64,000 nt of DNA from Caulobacteraceae bacterium (GCA_947476325.1 CANJPZ010000009.1:1-64000); one strand, 5' to 3'. Positions 28,910-39,687 are shown, counted from the first letter of the stretch. The notes: generated from the sequence alone by a model not told the origin. Numbers and translations: made by a program.

Positions 28910-30255
28910 ATGACTTCGATTGTTGGATTTCGGCTTACGGCCTCGAGAATGACGGTCGCCCTGGCGCTCGCCACGATGGCGATTGCCACCGGTCCGTTCA
29001 CGGTGCGCGCTCTGGCCCAGCAACCTGCTCCGGCCGCGCCGCAGGCGACACTTGCGCGCGAAGGCGCCGCGATTATCGTCGATGACGAGCCCATTTCGAC
29101 CTATCAGCAGCGCCAGCGGATGCTCTGGCTCAGCCTCAGCAGTGGCCGCACGCCGTCCGAAGCTGACCTTCCCGATCTCCAGCGCCAGGCGCTTTTGACC
29201 CTGATCGACGAGATGCTGCAAAAGCACGAAATCATGCGTCAGGAACACGAGCGCAAGCTCGCGCCAGGGACCCTGTTCGCTCACGATGACGAGGTCGACG
29301 ATTACCTCAAGATGATCGCCCAACAGAACCAGATGGCTCTGCCCCAGTTCGTCCAGACGCTCGAGGCCGCCGGCCTCAGCCCACGCACCATGCGTGAACA
29401 GGCCCGCATCGCCGTCACCTGGCAAAACTGGATTCGCGGCTATTACGGCTCCAAGGTCCGCATTTCGGACGATGAGGCCAATGCGGTTATCCGCGATATG
29501 GAATCCTCGGCCAGCAAGCCGCAGTACCTGGTCAGTGAAATCTTCATCAGCGCAGAGCACGTCGGTGGACAGGCCAACGCCATGTCCACCGCCAACGCGA
29601 TCATCGGCCAGCTGCGCCAGCAGCCGGACAGCTTCCGACCCCTTGCCTTCCAGTATTCGGCCCTGCCCAGCGCCGCCAACGGCGGTGACTCCGGCTGGAT
29701 GTCCCTCGCCCAGTTACCCGCGCCGGTCGCCAGCGTCATCGACCAGATGCGGCCCGGCCAGGTGACCGTTCCGATCCAGGTGCCTGACGGCGTCTATCTG
29801 GTGCTCCTGCGCGACAAGAAAGCCGGCAGCACCTCGACCGTGGTCAATCTCAAACAGATCGCCGTGCCCCTGGGCCCCAACGCCGATGCGGCTCTGGCCC
29901 AGGCGGCGCAGGCGCGACTTGTAGCGCTCAAACCCCAGATCAAGGGCTGTGACACCATCGACCAGACTGCGCGCGCCGCGGGCCTGCAGGTTGGCGATCT
30001 GGGCCAGGCTGATACCAAGGACCTGGCGCCGGCCTTCCGCAACGCCATCGAGGGCCTGCAGCCCAATCAGGTCAGTGACCCGATCCGTACCGACGCTGGC
30101 CTTCATCTGGTCGCGCTTTGCGGCCGGGCGGCCAGCGGCACCCGGCTGCCGTCGCGCGATGAGATCAAGTCCCAGCTCTACGGCGAGCGGCTGAGCATGA
30201 TTGCCACCCGTGAACTGCGTAACCTGCACAACGCCGCGACCATCAACGCGCCGAA

Positions 30256-30259
<4 letters not shown>
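28910..30259 (+). CDS. surA: SurA-like periplasmic peptidylprolyl isomerase/chaperone
   Basis: 449 residues. Signal peptide (to about residue 36, RALAQQ). SurA N-terminal helical chaperone domain: IIVDDEPISTYQQRQRMLWL and LIDEMLQKHEIMRQE. A parvulin-type domain follows (about 205-305: YLVSEIFISAE, GDSGWMSLAQLPAPV), and a second, degenerate one (about 305-420: VVNLKQIAVPLG, DAGLHLVALCGR). Helps fold outer-membrane proteins, LptD among them, which matches the position directly after lptD. The stop overlaps the pdxA start (GTGA). Confidence 0.92.
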
Positions 30260-31262
<1,003 letters not shown>

Positions 31263-31266
<4 letters not shown>

Positions 31267-32087
31267 CCCTTTCCGAACTGCCGCCACTTCGCGAAGCGCT
31301 GGAAGATCACGGCCTGGCCGCCAAAAAATCCTTCGGACAGCATTTCCTGCTCGACCTTAATGTCACCGCCAAGATCGTGCGCCTGGCCGCCCTGGACGAC
31401 GATAGCCACGTCATCGAAATCGGTCCCGGCCCCGGCGGCCTGACGCGGGCCCTGCTGGCCGCCGGCATGCGGGTCACCGCCATCGAAAAGGATGAGCGCT
31501 TCCTACCCCTCTTGCAGGAACTGGCCGATGCCGCTGATGGCCGCCTGACGATCGTTCACGCAGACGCCCTTGATGCCAACGAGCGCGCTATCGCGGCCGG
31601 CGAGCCCGCCGCCATCGTCGCCAACCTGCCCTACAATGTCGGCACGCCGTTGCTCCTCAAATGGCTTACCGGGCCCTTCCGTCCCTCGTCCATGACCCTG
31701 ATGTTCCAGAAGGAAGTGGCCCAGCGCATCGTCGCCGCCCCCGGCTCGGACGCCTACGGCCGCCTGGGCGTGATCACCGGCGCGACCTCCAGCGCCCGCA
31801 TCGTCATGGACCTGCCGGCGCGAGCCTTCACCCCGCCGCCCAAGGTCGCCTCGGCCGTCGTCCACCTGCAGCCGCTGGCTGGCCGTCCCCCGCCCGAGCT
31901 GCTCGCCAGCCTCGAGCGCCTTACCGCCGCCGCTTTCGGCCAGCGCCGCAAGATGCTGCGCTCCAGCCTCAAGCACCTGGGCGGCGAGGCCCTGTGCGCC
32001 GCCGTCGGCATCGACCCCGCCCGCCGGGCCGAAACCCTGTCGGTCGCCGAGTTCCTGGCCCTGGCTGGCGCCATTCTGGCATCCTGA
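31263..32087 (+). CDS. rsmA: 16S rRNA dimethyladenosine transferase
   Basis: Dimethylates two adjacent adenines near the 3' end of 16S rRNA (KsgA). 274 residues. [19 protein letters not shown] at the N-terminus, SAM motif [14 protein letters not shown], acidic motif [10 protein letters not shown] and catalytic [11 protein letters not shown] are all intact. The start overlaps the pdxA stop (ATGA). Confidence 0.98.
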
Positions 32088-32112
32088 GCCGCCCTGTACT
32101 AACAACAAGTCT

Positions 32113-32135
32113 GCCGGGCCGATCCCGGCCTTTCC
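32113..32135 (+). terminator. Short hairpin after rsmA
   Basis: GCCGGG-CCGAT-CCCGGC followed by CTTTCCT, between rsmA and the ACT-domain gene. The stem is only 6 bp and the T tract is poor, so it could be a weak or partial terminator of the lptF-rsmA run. Confidence 0.4.
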
Positions 32136-32147
32136 TGAGGCTCTGCG

Positions 32148-32669
32148 ATGGCGTTGCTGGTTTTAAGCGTGGTGGGCAGTGACCGGCCTGGCCTAACCCG
32201 GGCGCTGGCCGCTGCGGTCCTCAGCGCGGGCGGCAACTGGCTGGAGAGCCAACTGTCGCGCCTGGGCGGCCTCTATGTCGGCTCGGTACTGGTCGAGATC
32301 GAGGCCGGCGCCGTCGAGGCTCTGCGCGCCGCCGTCTCCACCGTCGACGCCCACGGCCTGGAGGTCCGCATCGCCCCCGCCGTCGACGTCCCCGCCCCGG
32401 CCGGCGGCGAACAGGCCCATTTCACCCTGGTCGGTCAGGACCGCCCGGGCATCGTCAACCAGGTCACAGCCGTCCTTACCCGGCTCGACGCCAATATCGA
32501 GACTTTCAATACCTGGATCACCTCAGAGCCTTACTCCGGCCTGCCCCTTTTCCATCTCGAAGCCAGCCTGCGCCTGCCCCCGGCCCTGACCACCGGCGCC
32601 CTGCAGACAGCGCTCGAAGACATCTCAGCCGAAATCATGGTCGACATCGCCCTGACGCCGGTGGGGTAG
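32148..32669 (+). CDS. Tandem ACT-domain protein, GcvR-like
   Basis: 173 residues with two ACT domains: VLSVVGSDRPGLTRALAAAV (residues 3-80) and FTLVGQDRPGIVNQVTAVLT (about 91-170). This is the layout of the glycine cleavage system repressor GcvR. There is no DNA-binding domain, so any regulatory role must go through a partner. No gcv genes are nearby, so the target is not shown by context. Confidence 0.82.
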   Translation: MALLVLSVVGSDRPGLTRALAAAVLSAGGNWLESQLSRLGGLYVGSVLVEIEAGAVEALRAAVSTVDAHGLEVRIAPAVDVPAPAGGEQAHFTLVGQDRPGIVNQVTAVLTRLDANIETFNTWITSEPYSGLPLFHLEASLRLPPALTTGALQTALEDISAEIMVDIALTPVG

Positions 32670-32673
32670 GCCC

Positions 32674-33321
32674 CTACCCCAACCGCTCATCCAGCAACCG
32701 TTCCACAAACGGCGCTAGACCCAGCACCCGGTCCCGCCTCAGCCGTTCGGCGCGATAGATGGCCGCCAGTTGCACATAGGTCGCCTCAATGTCCTCGTTG
32801 ACCAGCACATAGTCGTACTCGTTCCAGTGCGGGATCTCGCCGTAGGCGCGGCCCAGACGGCGCTGGATCACGTCCTCGCGGTCTTGGGCGCGGGCGTGCA
32901 GGCGGCGGGACATCTCGGCCATGCTGGGCGGCAGGATAAAGACCCGCACCACATCGTCCAGCGCATTGCCGGCGATCTGGCGCGCGCCCTGCCAGTCGAT
33001 GTCGAACAGCACGTCGCGCCCGGCCTCGATGCGACCCATCACCTCGTCTTTCGGCGTGCCATAGCGGTGCTCATGCACATGGGCCCATTCCAGAAAAGCG
33101 TTGCGTTTCAACAGCTCGTCGAACGCCTTGCGGTCGAGGAAGTGATATTCGCGGCCGTTCTTCTCGCCTGGCCTGGGGTCGCGCGTCGTGGCGCTGATCG
33201 ACAGGACAATGTCGGGGTTGTCGTTTGCCAGCCGGCTGCACAGCGTCGTCTTGCCCGCGCCGGAGGGGCTGGAGACCACCAGCATGATGCCCCGCCGCGC
33301 ATCCATCGCCCTATTCGACAT
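32674..33321 (-). CDS. gmk: Guanylate kinase
   Basis: ATP + GMP to ADP + GDP. 215 residues from the ATG at 33321, which overlaps yicC by 11 bases; a second in-frame ATG at 33306 (MDARRGIM) after AGGG is also plausible. P-loop SSPSGAGKTTLCSRL, GMP-binding ISATTRDPRPGEKNGREYHF, and FDIDWQGARQI are present. Last gene of the fabD-gmk run. Confidence 0.97.
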   Translation of the reverse strand: MSNRAMDARRGIMLVVSSPSGAGKTTLCSRLANDNPDIVLSISATTRDPRPGEKNGREYHFLDRKAFDELLKRNAFLEWAHVHEHRYGTPKDEVMGRIEAGRDVLFDIDWQGARQIAGNALDDVVRVFILPPSMAEMSRRLHARAQDREDVIQRRLGRAYGEIPHWNEYDYVLVNEDIEATYVQLAAIYRAERLRRDRVLGLAPFVERLLDERLG

Positions 33322-34195
33322 TCTGCACCTGCTCGCGAAACTGTTCGATCACCGCCTTTAGCTCGAGTCCCAGAGCTGTCAGCGCCGTGGTCGCCGATTT
33401 CGAACACAGGGTATTGGCCTCGCGCATGAACTCCTGGGTCAGGAAGTCCAGCCTGCGCCCCGCCGCCGCCTCGCCGTCCAGCAGGGTGCGAGCGGCGACC
33501 ACATGGGTGGCCAGCCGGTCCAGCTCCTCGCGTACATCGGCCTTGGCCGCGAGCACGGCAGCCTCCTGGATGATCCGCTCTTCCGGCGCCTCGCCGTCGC
33601 TCAGCAGTTCGGCCATCCGCTTGCGGAAACGGTCGCGGACATAGTCGGGCTGTTCGCCCGCCCGGGCCTCTGCCTGGGCCACCAGCGCCTGGACCCGGTC
33701 GATCTGGCCGTTCAGGATCGGCGACAGGGCCCGCCCCTCATCCTCGCGTGAGCGTTTCAGCGCATCCAGTACCTGGCCCAGACTGACGCCCATGGCCGCC
33801 TCGACCTGGCTACGCACCTCCGCATCGTCGGTGTCGTCGGCCACCTCGATCACGCCGCGCAGCGCCAGCAGGCCGTCAAAGGTCGGCGCCGCGACCCGCC
33901 CATCGGCCACGTAGGGCCCGGCCAGCCGCAGATATTCGTCCAGCTGGGTGGTGTTGATCCGCAACTGACCGCCGGCGTCGGCGCGCTTGGCGGTCAGGGT
34001 GATGTTGATCTGGCCGCGCTGGAACCGGCCCTGCGCCCCTTCGCGCGCCGCCCGCTCCAGGGCGTCAAACCCCGGCGGTCCGCGAAACCGCGCCTCCATC
34101 GTGCGCCCGTTGACGCTGCGCGCCTCGACCGTCCACGACCACGGCCCCAGCGCGCCGTCCTCGCGCGCAAACCCCGTCATGCCCGAAAGCGCCAT
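33311..34195 (-). CDS. yicC: YicC-family endoribonuclease
   Basis: 294 residues. Family hallmarks: MTGFAREDGALGPWSWTVEA with ARSVNGR at the N-terminus, LALRGVIEV in the middle, and the DUF1732 C-terminus REEVDRL-like (REELDRLATHVVAARTLL) with GRRLDFLTQEFMREANTLCSK. YicC of E. coli is an endoribonuclease. The pairing with gmk is widely conserved. Confidence 0.94.
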   Translation of the reverse strand: MALSGMTGFAREDGALGPWSWTVEARSVNGRTMEARFRGPPGFDALERAAREGAQGRFQRGQINITLTAKRADAGGQLRINTTQLDEYLRLAGPYVADGRVAAPTFDGLLALRGVIEVADDTDDAEVRSQVEAAMGVSLGQVLDALKRSREDEGRALSPILNGQIDRVQALVAQAEARAGEQPDYVRDRFRKRMAELLSDGEAPEERIIQEAAVLAAKADVREELDRLATHVVAARTLLDGEAAAGRRLDFLTQEFMREANTLCSKSATTALTALGLELKAVIEQFREQVQNVE

Positions 34196-34269
34196 TCAAC
34201 ATTCCTTCGGAAAACCGATTCTGCACATCCTCGCCAAAACCCGCCCGGCGGCAAGAGCAGCGCAGACGC

Positions 34270-35292
34270 CTATTTCTTCGCCGCGTCGGCTTTTTCCACT
34301 GCCCGCCAACGGACGACATTGGCCGCGTGCCCGGCCTCGGTCTTGGCGAACGCGTGCCCGCCCGTCCCGTCGGCGACAAAGAACAGCTCTTCCCCGGGCG
34401 GCGGGGCCATCACCGCGGCCAGGGCGGCCCGGCCGGGATTGCAGATCGGCGTCGGCGGCAGGCCGGGGATGACATAGGTGTTTGACGGCGTCGGGCTCAG
34501 CAGCTCGGAGATGCGGATGCCGCGGCCCAGCGGCCGGCCATGGCTGATGCCATAGATGATGGTCGGGTCGGACTGCAGCTTCATGCCGATGTTCAGCCGG
34601 TTGACGAACACCCGGGCGATGCGCGGCCGCTCGTCAGCCTTGCCGGTTTCCTTCTCGACGATGGAGGCCAGCGTCACCGCCTCCTGGGGCGAATGCAGCG
34701 GCAGGTTCGGCGCCCTCTGCGCCCAAAGCTGGGCAAGCAGGGTATCGCGCGCCGCCATCATGCGGCCCAGCAGGGCCCCTCGATCCTCGCCGCGCTGGAA
34801 TTCATAGGTCTCGGGCAGGATGGCCCCCTCGGGCGGCACGGGCGCTGCGCCCGACAGCAGAGGCTGGGCCATCAAAATCTCGACCACCATCTCCGAGGTC
34901 AGGCCTTCGGGAACGGTGACGAAATGGCGGACCACCTCGCCCTTGCGGATCTTGCTCAGCACGGCGGACATCGAGGCGCCGCTCGAAAATTCATACTCTC
35001 CGGCCTTCAGCCTGCGCGCCGCGCCAGTCAGCTGGGCGGCGGCCGAGAACACCGCCGAGGATCGCACCACATGGGCCCGGGTCAGGTCAGCGGCGATCTC
35101 GCGCACCCCGGCGCCTGAGCGCAGGACGACGACCACAGGCTTGCCGTCAGGGGATTTCGGGCCGGCGCCATTATAGGTCCATGCCGCCCAGCCGACCGAC
35201 AGCAGAACGATGAAGGCCAGGGCTGCGAGCGCGCCGGTGACGCCCGCCAGCACCCGGCGGCCCGTCGCCTGAAGGCGCCCCTTGCCGCTCAC
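34270..35292 (-). CDS. mltG: Endolytic murein transglycosylase
   Basis: 340 residues; GTG start overlapping the fabF stop (GTGA). One N-terminal membrane helix (VTGALAALAFIVLLSVGWAA) anchors a periplasmic YceG domain. The catalytic glutamate lies in LASIVEKETG; further conserved segments are YGISHGRPLG and NTYVIPGLPPTPI. Cleaves nascent glycan strands near the membrane. Confidence 0.96.
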   Translation of the reverse strand: MSGKGRLQATGRRVLAGVTGALAALAFIVLLSVGWAAWTYNGAGPKSPDGKPVVVVLRSGAGVREIAADLTRAHVVRSSAVFSAAAQLTGAARRLKAGEYEFSSGASMSAVLSKIRKGEVVRHFVTVPEGLTSEMVVEILMAQPLLSGAAPVPPEGAILPETYEFQRGEDRGALLGRMMAARDTLLAQLWAQRAPNLPLHSPQEAVTLASIVEKETGKADERPRIARVFVNRLNIGMKLQSDPTIIYGISHGRPLGRGIRISELLSPTPSNTYVIPGLPPTPICNPGRAALAAVMAPPPGEELFFVADGTGGHAFAKTEAGHAANVVRWRAVEKADAAKK

Positions 35293-36572
35293 GGGACTTT
35301 CTTGAACACCAGCGAGGCGTTGGTCCCGCCAAACCCGAAGCTGTTGGACAGAGCCACGTCGATCTTCATCGGCTTGGCCTTGTGGGGGACCAAATCGATC
35401 GCGGTTTCGACCGAGGGATTGTCAAGATTGATGGTCGGCGGGGCGATCTGGTCGCGAATGGCCAGGGCGACAAAGGCCGCCTCCACCGCGCCCGCTGCGC
35501 CCAGCAGGTGTCCGACCGCGCCCTTGGTCGACGACATGGTCGTCTTGCCGGCTGAATTGCCCAGCATCCGCTCGACGGCCCGCAGTTCGATCTCGTCGCC
35601 CAGCGGCGTCGAGGTGCCGTGGGCATTTATATAATCGATGTCGGCCGGATCGACGCTCGCGTGACCCATGGCCATCTTCATGGCGCGAAACCCGCCGTTG
35701 CCGTCTTCGGCAGGTGCGGTGATGTGATAGGCGTCGCCCGCCAGGCCGTAGCCTGCGACCTCGGCGTAGATTTTCGCCCCGCGCGCCCTGGCGTGTTCGT
35801 ATTCTTCCAGCACCAGCACGCCGGCGCCCTCGCCCATGACAAAGCCGTCGCGGTCCTTGTCATAGGGACGCGAAGCCTTTTCCGGGTTCTCGTTGAAGCC
35901 GGTGGACATTGCCCGAGCGGCGACAAAGCCCGCCACGCCGATTTTGCAGATCGAGGCCTCCGCCCCGCCGGCCACCATGACTTCGGCATCACCGAACATG
36001 ATCAGGCGGCTCGCATCGCCAATGGCGTGGGCGCCGGTGGCGCAGGCGGTGACTACCGAGTGGTTGGGCCCTTTCAGGCCATAGCGGATCGATACCTGGC
36101 CGGACGCCAGATTGATCAGCGCCGAGGGGATGAAGAACGGTCCCACCCGGCGTGGGCCCTTGGTCTCCATTTCGACCGCCTGGTCGGAGATGGTCGACAG
36201 ACCGCCGATGCCTGAGCCGATGATGACCCCGGTGCGTTCCTTGTCGTGTTCGGTTTCCGGAACCCAGCCGGAATCCTTCATCGCCTCGTCGGCGGCGGCC
36301 ATGGCGTAGAGGATGAAATCATCCACCCGCCGCTGGTCACGGCTCGACATGGTCTGGTCGGGATCATAGCTGCCGGGCACATCAGGCCCGCCGCCGCCGC
36401 GACCGTCGATACGCGGCACCTCGCAGGCGATCTCGCAGCCGTATCCGGTCGGATCAAACGCGGAAATCCGGCCGCACCCGCTCTTGCCGGCGAGCAGATT
36501 GGCCCACGAAACCTCTGTCCCCCAGCCGAGGGGGGTCAAAAGGCCTATGCCGGTGACGACTACACGGCGCAT
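35289..36572 (-). CDS. fabF: 3-oxoacyl-[ACP] synthase II
   Basis: Elongating condensing enzyme of fatty-acid synthesis. 427 residues. The catalytic triad is intact: Cys in VVTACATGAHAIGDA, His in NAHGTSTPLGD and His in KGAVGHLLGAAGAVEA. The C-terminal NSFGFGGTNASLVFKK is typical. It follows acpP after 36 bases. Confidence 0.98.
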   Translation of the reverse strand: MRRVVVTGIGLLTPLGWGTEVSWANLLAGKSGCGRISAFDPTGYGCEIACEVPRIDGRGGGGPDVPGSYDPDQTMSSRDQRRVDDFILYAMAAADEAMKDSGWVPETEHDKERTGVIIGSGIGGLSTISDQAVEMETKGPRRVGPFFIPSALINLASGQVSIRYGLKGPNHSVVTACATGAHAIGDASRLIMFGDAEVMVAGGAEASICKIGVAGFVAARAMSTGFNENPEKASRPYDKDRDGFVMGEGAGVLVLEEYEHARARGAKIYAEVAGYGLAGDAYHITAPAEDGNGGFRAMKMAMGHASVDPADIDYINAHGTSTPLGDEIELRAVERMLGNSAGKTTMSSTKGAVGHLLGAAGAVEAAFVALAIRDQIAPPTINLDNPSVETAIDLVPHKAKPMKIDVALSNSFGFGGTNASLVFKKVP

Positions 36573-36608
36573 GATTTACCTGAGCTTTTTCGGCGGGTTG
36601 GCAGGGAC

Positions 36609-36845
36609 TTAGCCCACTTTCTCCGAAATGAACTTCACCGCATCGCCCACGGTCTGAATGTGCTCAGCCGCGTCGTCGGGGATCTCAATGTCGAACTCTT
36701 CTTCGAACGCCATGACCAGCTCGACGTTGTCGAGGCTGTCAGCGCCCAGATCGTCGATGAACGCCGCCTTCTCGGTGACCTTCTCCGGATCGGCGTCCAG
36801 ATGCTCGATTACGATCTTGCGAACACGTTCGAGAATGTCGGACAT
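36609..36845 (-). CDS. acpP: Acyl carrier protein
   Basis: 78-residue acidic protein; the phosphopantetheine serine is in [20 protein letters not shown]. The start [16 protein letters not shown] is chosen by family comparison; the open frame continues 25 codons upstream without similarity. About 120 bases separate it from fabG and contain repeated CTAG-core motifs, suggesting its own promoter. Confidence 0.98.
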   Translation of the reverse strand: MSDILERVRKIVIEHLDADPEKVTEKAAFIDDLGADSLDNVELVMAFEEEFDIEIPDDAAEHIQTVGDAVKFISEKVG

Positions 36846-36860
36846 CAGTGAATTACCTTT

Positions 36861-36942
36861 TCGTCTAGCTGGACCACGCTCCAAACGGGTGACGCGGTCA
36901 TTTCGGGTTTCGCCTAGCACGTTCCTTTTTGCTCGCCTAGCG
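36861..36942. promoter_or_regulatory. Three TCGYCTAGC repeats upstream of acpP
   Basis: TCGTCTAGC at 36861 and TCGCCTAGC at 36911 and 36934, all in the same orientation (GCTAG(A/G)CGA on the acpP strand). They fill the acpP leader. They partly resemble Caulobacter-type -10 elements (GCTANAWC), but no well-placed -35 was found; a regulator binding to direct repeats is the alternative. Confidence 0.3.
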
Positions 36943-36966
36943 GCCAGTCAATCAGGAACGGTCCGG

Positions 36967-37710
36967 TCACACCATCGCCATGCCGCCGTTCACGTGCAAG
37001 GTCGAACCGGTGACATAAGCGGCTTCATCGCTGGCGAGATAGGCCACGGCGGCGGCGACTTCTGCGCCCGATCCCAGCCGATTTGCGGGAATTTGGCTCA
37101 TAATCGCTGTTTTCTGGGCCTCATTCAGCCCGTCGGTCATGGGGCTCTCGATAAAGCCGGGAGCCACGCAATTGACCGTGATGTTACGGCTGGCCACTTC
37201 CTGGGCCAGGGCTTTGGAAAAGCCGATCATGCCCGCTTTCGAGGCCGCGTAATTGGTCTGACCGGCGTTTCCGGTGACCCCGACAACAGAAGTAATGCCG
37301 ATGATTCGCCCCGTCCGGCGCTTCATCATGCCGCGCAGCGCCGCCCGGCTGAGCCGGAAATAGCTCTCCAGATTGACCCGGATGACCTCGTTCCAGTCAT
37401 CGTCCTTCATGCGCAGCAACAAACCATCGCGGGTGATCCCGGCATTGGCCACCAGAATATCCAGTGGCGCGCCGGCCGCCTCTTCCGCGCCGGCGATCAG
37501 ACCGTCCACAGCCTCCGGGTCAGACAGGTTCGCGATCAGGGTTGAACAGCGCCCGCCCAGCTCGCCGGCCACGCCCGCCAGGGTCTCGGCGCGTGTGCCC
37601 GACAGCACCACATGCGCGCCTTGTCGATGAAGGGCGTGGGCGATTGCCCCGCCAATGCCGCCCGAGGCGCCGGTAACGAGCGCGGTCTTGCCGGTCAGAT
37701 CGAACATCAT
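36967..37710 (-). CDS. fabG: 3-oxoacyl-[ACP] reductase
   Basis: NADPH-dependent reductase of fatty-acid synthesis. 247 residues from MMFDLTGKTALVTGASGG; the ATG at 37710 follows AGGA by six bases, and 37707 is also possible. Rossmann GASGGIGGAIA, catalytic serine/tyrosine region (ITSVVGVTGNAGQTNYAASK) and the C-terminal GSTLHVNGGMAMV are present. A dispersed repeat lies just upstream. Confidence 0.97.
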   Translation of the reverse strand: MMFDLTGKTALVTGASGGIGGAIAHALHRQGAHVVLSGTRAETLAGVAGELGGRCSTLIANLSDPEAVDGLIAGAEEAAGAPLDILVANAGITRDGLLLRMKDDDWNEVIRVNLESYFRLSRAALRGMMKRRTGRIIGITSVVGVTGNAGQTNYAASKAGMIGFSKALAQEVASRNITVNCVAPGFIESPMTDGLNEAQKTAIMSQIPANRLGSGAEVAAAVAYLASDEAAYVTGSTLHVNGGMAMV

Positions 37711-37725
37711 TGCATTTCCTGGTTT

Positions 37726-37833
37726 GCGTCCTTCGAGACGCCCTTCGGGCTCCTCAGGATGACGGCCTTTATTGAACTGCACAAACAATCGTCATGCTGA
37801 GGAGCGCTCGATAGAGCGCGTCTCGAAGCACGC
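37726..37833. repeat. Dispersed inverted-repeat element between fabG and fabD
   Basis: Left arm 37726-37764 (GCGTCCTTCGAGACGC ... CTCCTCAGGATGACG) and right arm 37790-37833 (CGTCATGCTGAGGAG ... GCGTCTCGAAGCACGC) are inverted copies. Each has its own small central hairpin of different sequence. The 25-base middle is AT-richer. This resembles a family of intergenic repeats seen in Caulobacterales and sphingomonads. Confidence 0.85.
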
Positions 37834-37835
37834 AC

Positions 37836-38780
37836 TTACAGACTTTTCGCAAACGCTTCGAGGTCGGCGGGCCCGTTGAGGGCAAGCGCCTCGGCGTCGG
37901 GGGCGATGCGTTTGGCCATGCCGGACAGCACCTTGCCGGCTCCGACCTCGGCAAAGCGGGTTACCCCGCCCTCGCCCGCCATCCACTCCATGCTCTCGCG
38001 CCAGCGCACACGGCCGGTGACCTGATCGACCAGAAGCTGCCGGATCGCTTCAGGATCGTGGGTCGGGCGCGCCGTGACATTGGCCACCAGCGGCGCGCGC
38101 GGCTGGATGATCAGGGCGCTGAACAGGGCCCCGGCCATCTCGTCGGCGGCCGGCTGCATCAAGGGGCAGTGGAACGGCGCCGAAACGTTCAGCGGAATGG
38201 CCCGCGCGCCCAGTTCCTTGGCCTTCTCGATGGCCTTGTCGACCGCGGCCTTGTCGCCCGAGATGACGACATTGCCGGCATTGTTGTCGTTGGCGACCAC
38301 GCAGACGCCGACTTCCGAACCAGCCTTCGCGGCTTCTTCAGCCAGGGCCACATCACTCTTGGGGCCGATCAGCGAGGCCATGGCGCCCGCGCCCACCGGC
38401 ACGGCCCGCTGCATGGCCTGACCGCGCAGCTTCAGCAGCCGGGCTGTGTCATGCAGGGTGATCGCCCCCGCTGCCGCCAGGGCCGAATATTCGCCCAGGC
38501 TGTGACCGGCCACAAAAGCGGCGCGCTCAATGCTGACGCCGAAACCCTTTTCCAGCACCCGCATGGCCGCAAGACTCACCGCCATCAGGGCCGGCTGGGC
38601 GTTTTCGGTCAGGGTCAGGTTCTCAAGCGGGCCTTCCTTCATCAGCTGGAACAGCTTTTGCGACAGGGCGTCATCGACCTCGTCGAACACTGCCCGTGCG
38701 GTTGCAAAGGCCTCGGCCAGATCGGCGCCCATGCCGACCGACTGACTGCCCTGGCCTGGGAAAAGAAAAGCTAGCGTCAT
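37836..38780 (-). CDS. fabD: Malonyl-CoA:ACP transacylase
   Basis: Loads malonate on ACP. 314 residues. LAFLFPGQGSQSVGMGADLA at the N-terminus, catalytic serine in VAGHSLGEYSALAAAG, and catalytic His in NVSAPFHCPLMQPA. First gene of the fabD-fabG-acpP-fabF-mltG-yicC-gmk run; divergent from the peroxiredoxin gene. Confidence 0.98.
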   Translation of the reverse strand: MTLAFLFPGQGSQSVGMGADLAEAFATARAVFDEVDDALSQKLFQLMKEGPLENLTLTENAQPALMAVSLAAMRVLEKGFGVSIERAAFVAGHSLGEYSALAAAGAITLHDTARLLKLRGQAMQRAVPVGAGAMASLIGPKSDVALAEEAAKAGSEVGVCVVANDNNAGNVVISGDKAAVDKAIEKAKELGARAIPLNVSAPFHCPLMQPAADEMAGALFSALIIQPRAPLVANVTARPTHDPEAIRQLLVDQVTGRVRWRESMEWMAGEGGVTRFAEVGAGKVLSGMAKRIAPDAEALALNGPADLEAFAKSL

Positions 38781-38917
38781 GCTGACAGGTCCCGTTCAGA
38801 ATCCGGCTGGCAGGGTTAGGCGATTGATCGGGACGCGGCAAGAACAGCGCCTGTGCTTTTGCTGGAAAACCCTTCCCGGTTGGGGCATAAACCCGTCACG
38901 TTTGGAGGAACAAACCC

Positions 38918-39499
38918 ATGAATCGAATGTTCATCACCGCCGCCGCCGTCGCGGTCGCCATCGCGGGCCCCGCCCTGGCCGCGTCTCTCGGCGTCGGCGC
39001 CTCTGCGCCTGACTTCAACCTGACCGCCTACAAGAAAGGCAATCCTTTCCAGTTCAACCTCAAGAACGAACTGAAGAAGGGCCCTGTCGTCCTCTACTTC
39101 TTCCCGGGCGCCTACACGGCCGGCTGCAACATCGAAGCCCAGGCCTTCGCCGCCCGGATCGCGGACTTCCGCGCCGCCGGCGCCCAGGTCGTCGGTGTGA
39201 CCGGCGGCTTCGGCAAGACAGCCAAGGCTGACCAGACCAAGGACTACGCCAGCCTCAATGAAGCCGTGGCCGACTTCTCCAAGACCCACTGCAACGGCGA
39301 ATTCCCCGTGGTTGCGGCCGATGCCAAGATCATCGCCGACTACGGCGTGCCGCTCACCCAGCGTCCCGGCTGGTCAGATCGCACCTCCTTCGTGATCGGC
39401 AAGGACGACAAGATCGTTCTGGCCCACACCGATCCGGCGCCCAACAGCCACATCACCGACAGCCTCAAGGCCGTCCAGGACCTCAAGGCCGCCCGCTAG
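38918..39499 (+). CDS. Exported peroxiredoxin (AhpC/TSA family)
   Basis: 193 residues, strong Shine-Dalgarno sequence TTTGGAGGAAC. Signal peptide MNRMFITAAAVAVAIAGPALA with AxA cleavage, so it acts in the periplasm. Thioredoxin fold with the peroxidatic cysteine in FFPGAYTAGCN (usual PxxxTxxC) and a possible resolving cysteine in FSKTHCNGEF. The C-terminal TSFVIGKDDKIV matches the family. Reduces peroxides. A strong terminator follows. Confidence 0.92.
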   Translation: MNRMFITAAAVAVAIAGPALAASLGVGASAPDFNLTAYKKGNPFQFNLKNELKKGPVVLYFFPGAYTAGCNIEAQAFAARIADFRAAGAQVVGVTGGFGKTAKADQTKDYASLNEAVADFSKTHCNGEFPVVAADAKIIADYGVPLTQRPGWSDRTSFVIGKDDKIVLAHTDPAPNSHITDSLKAVQDLKAAR

Positions 39500-39517
39500 G
39501 GCCTTGTCAGACGAAAT

Positions 39518-39559
39518 GGGGCGCGCGGCGACGGAACGGTCGCCGCGCCCTTGCTTTTT
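39518..39559 (+). terminator. Rho-independent terminator of the peroxiredoxin gene
   Basis: GGGCGCGCGGCGAC-GGAACG-GTCGCCGCGCCC (12 bp with a 2-base bulge) followed by TTGCTTTTT, 19 bases after the stop codon. Confidence 0.82.
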
Positions 39560-39687
39560 CCGCCTGCCTTCTCTAAACCCCGCGCCTTCACGAAGGCCGG
39601 TCCTGGAGCAATTGCGCCCTTGGAGCCATCGGGGTTTGCGCTCTTCCCGCGCTGATCACGCCGTCCTTCAAGCGGAAGAAGGACATT

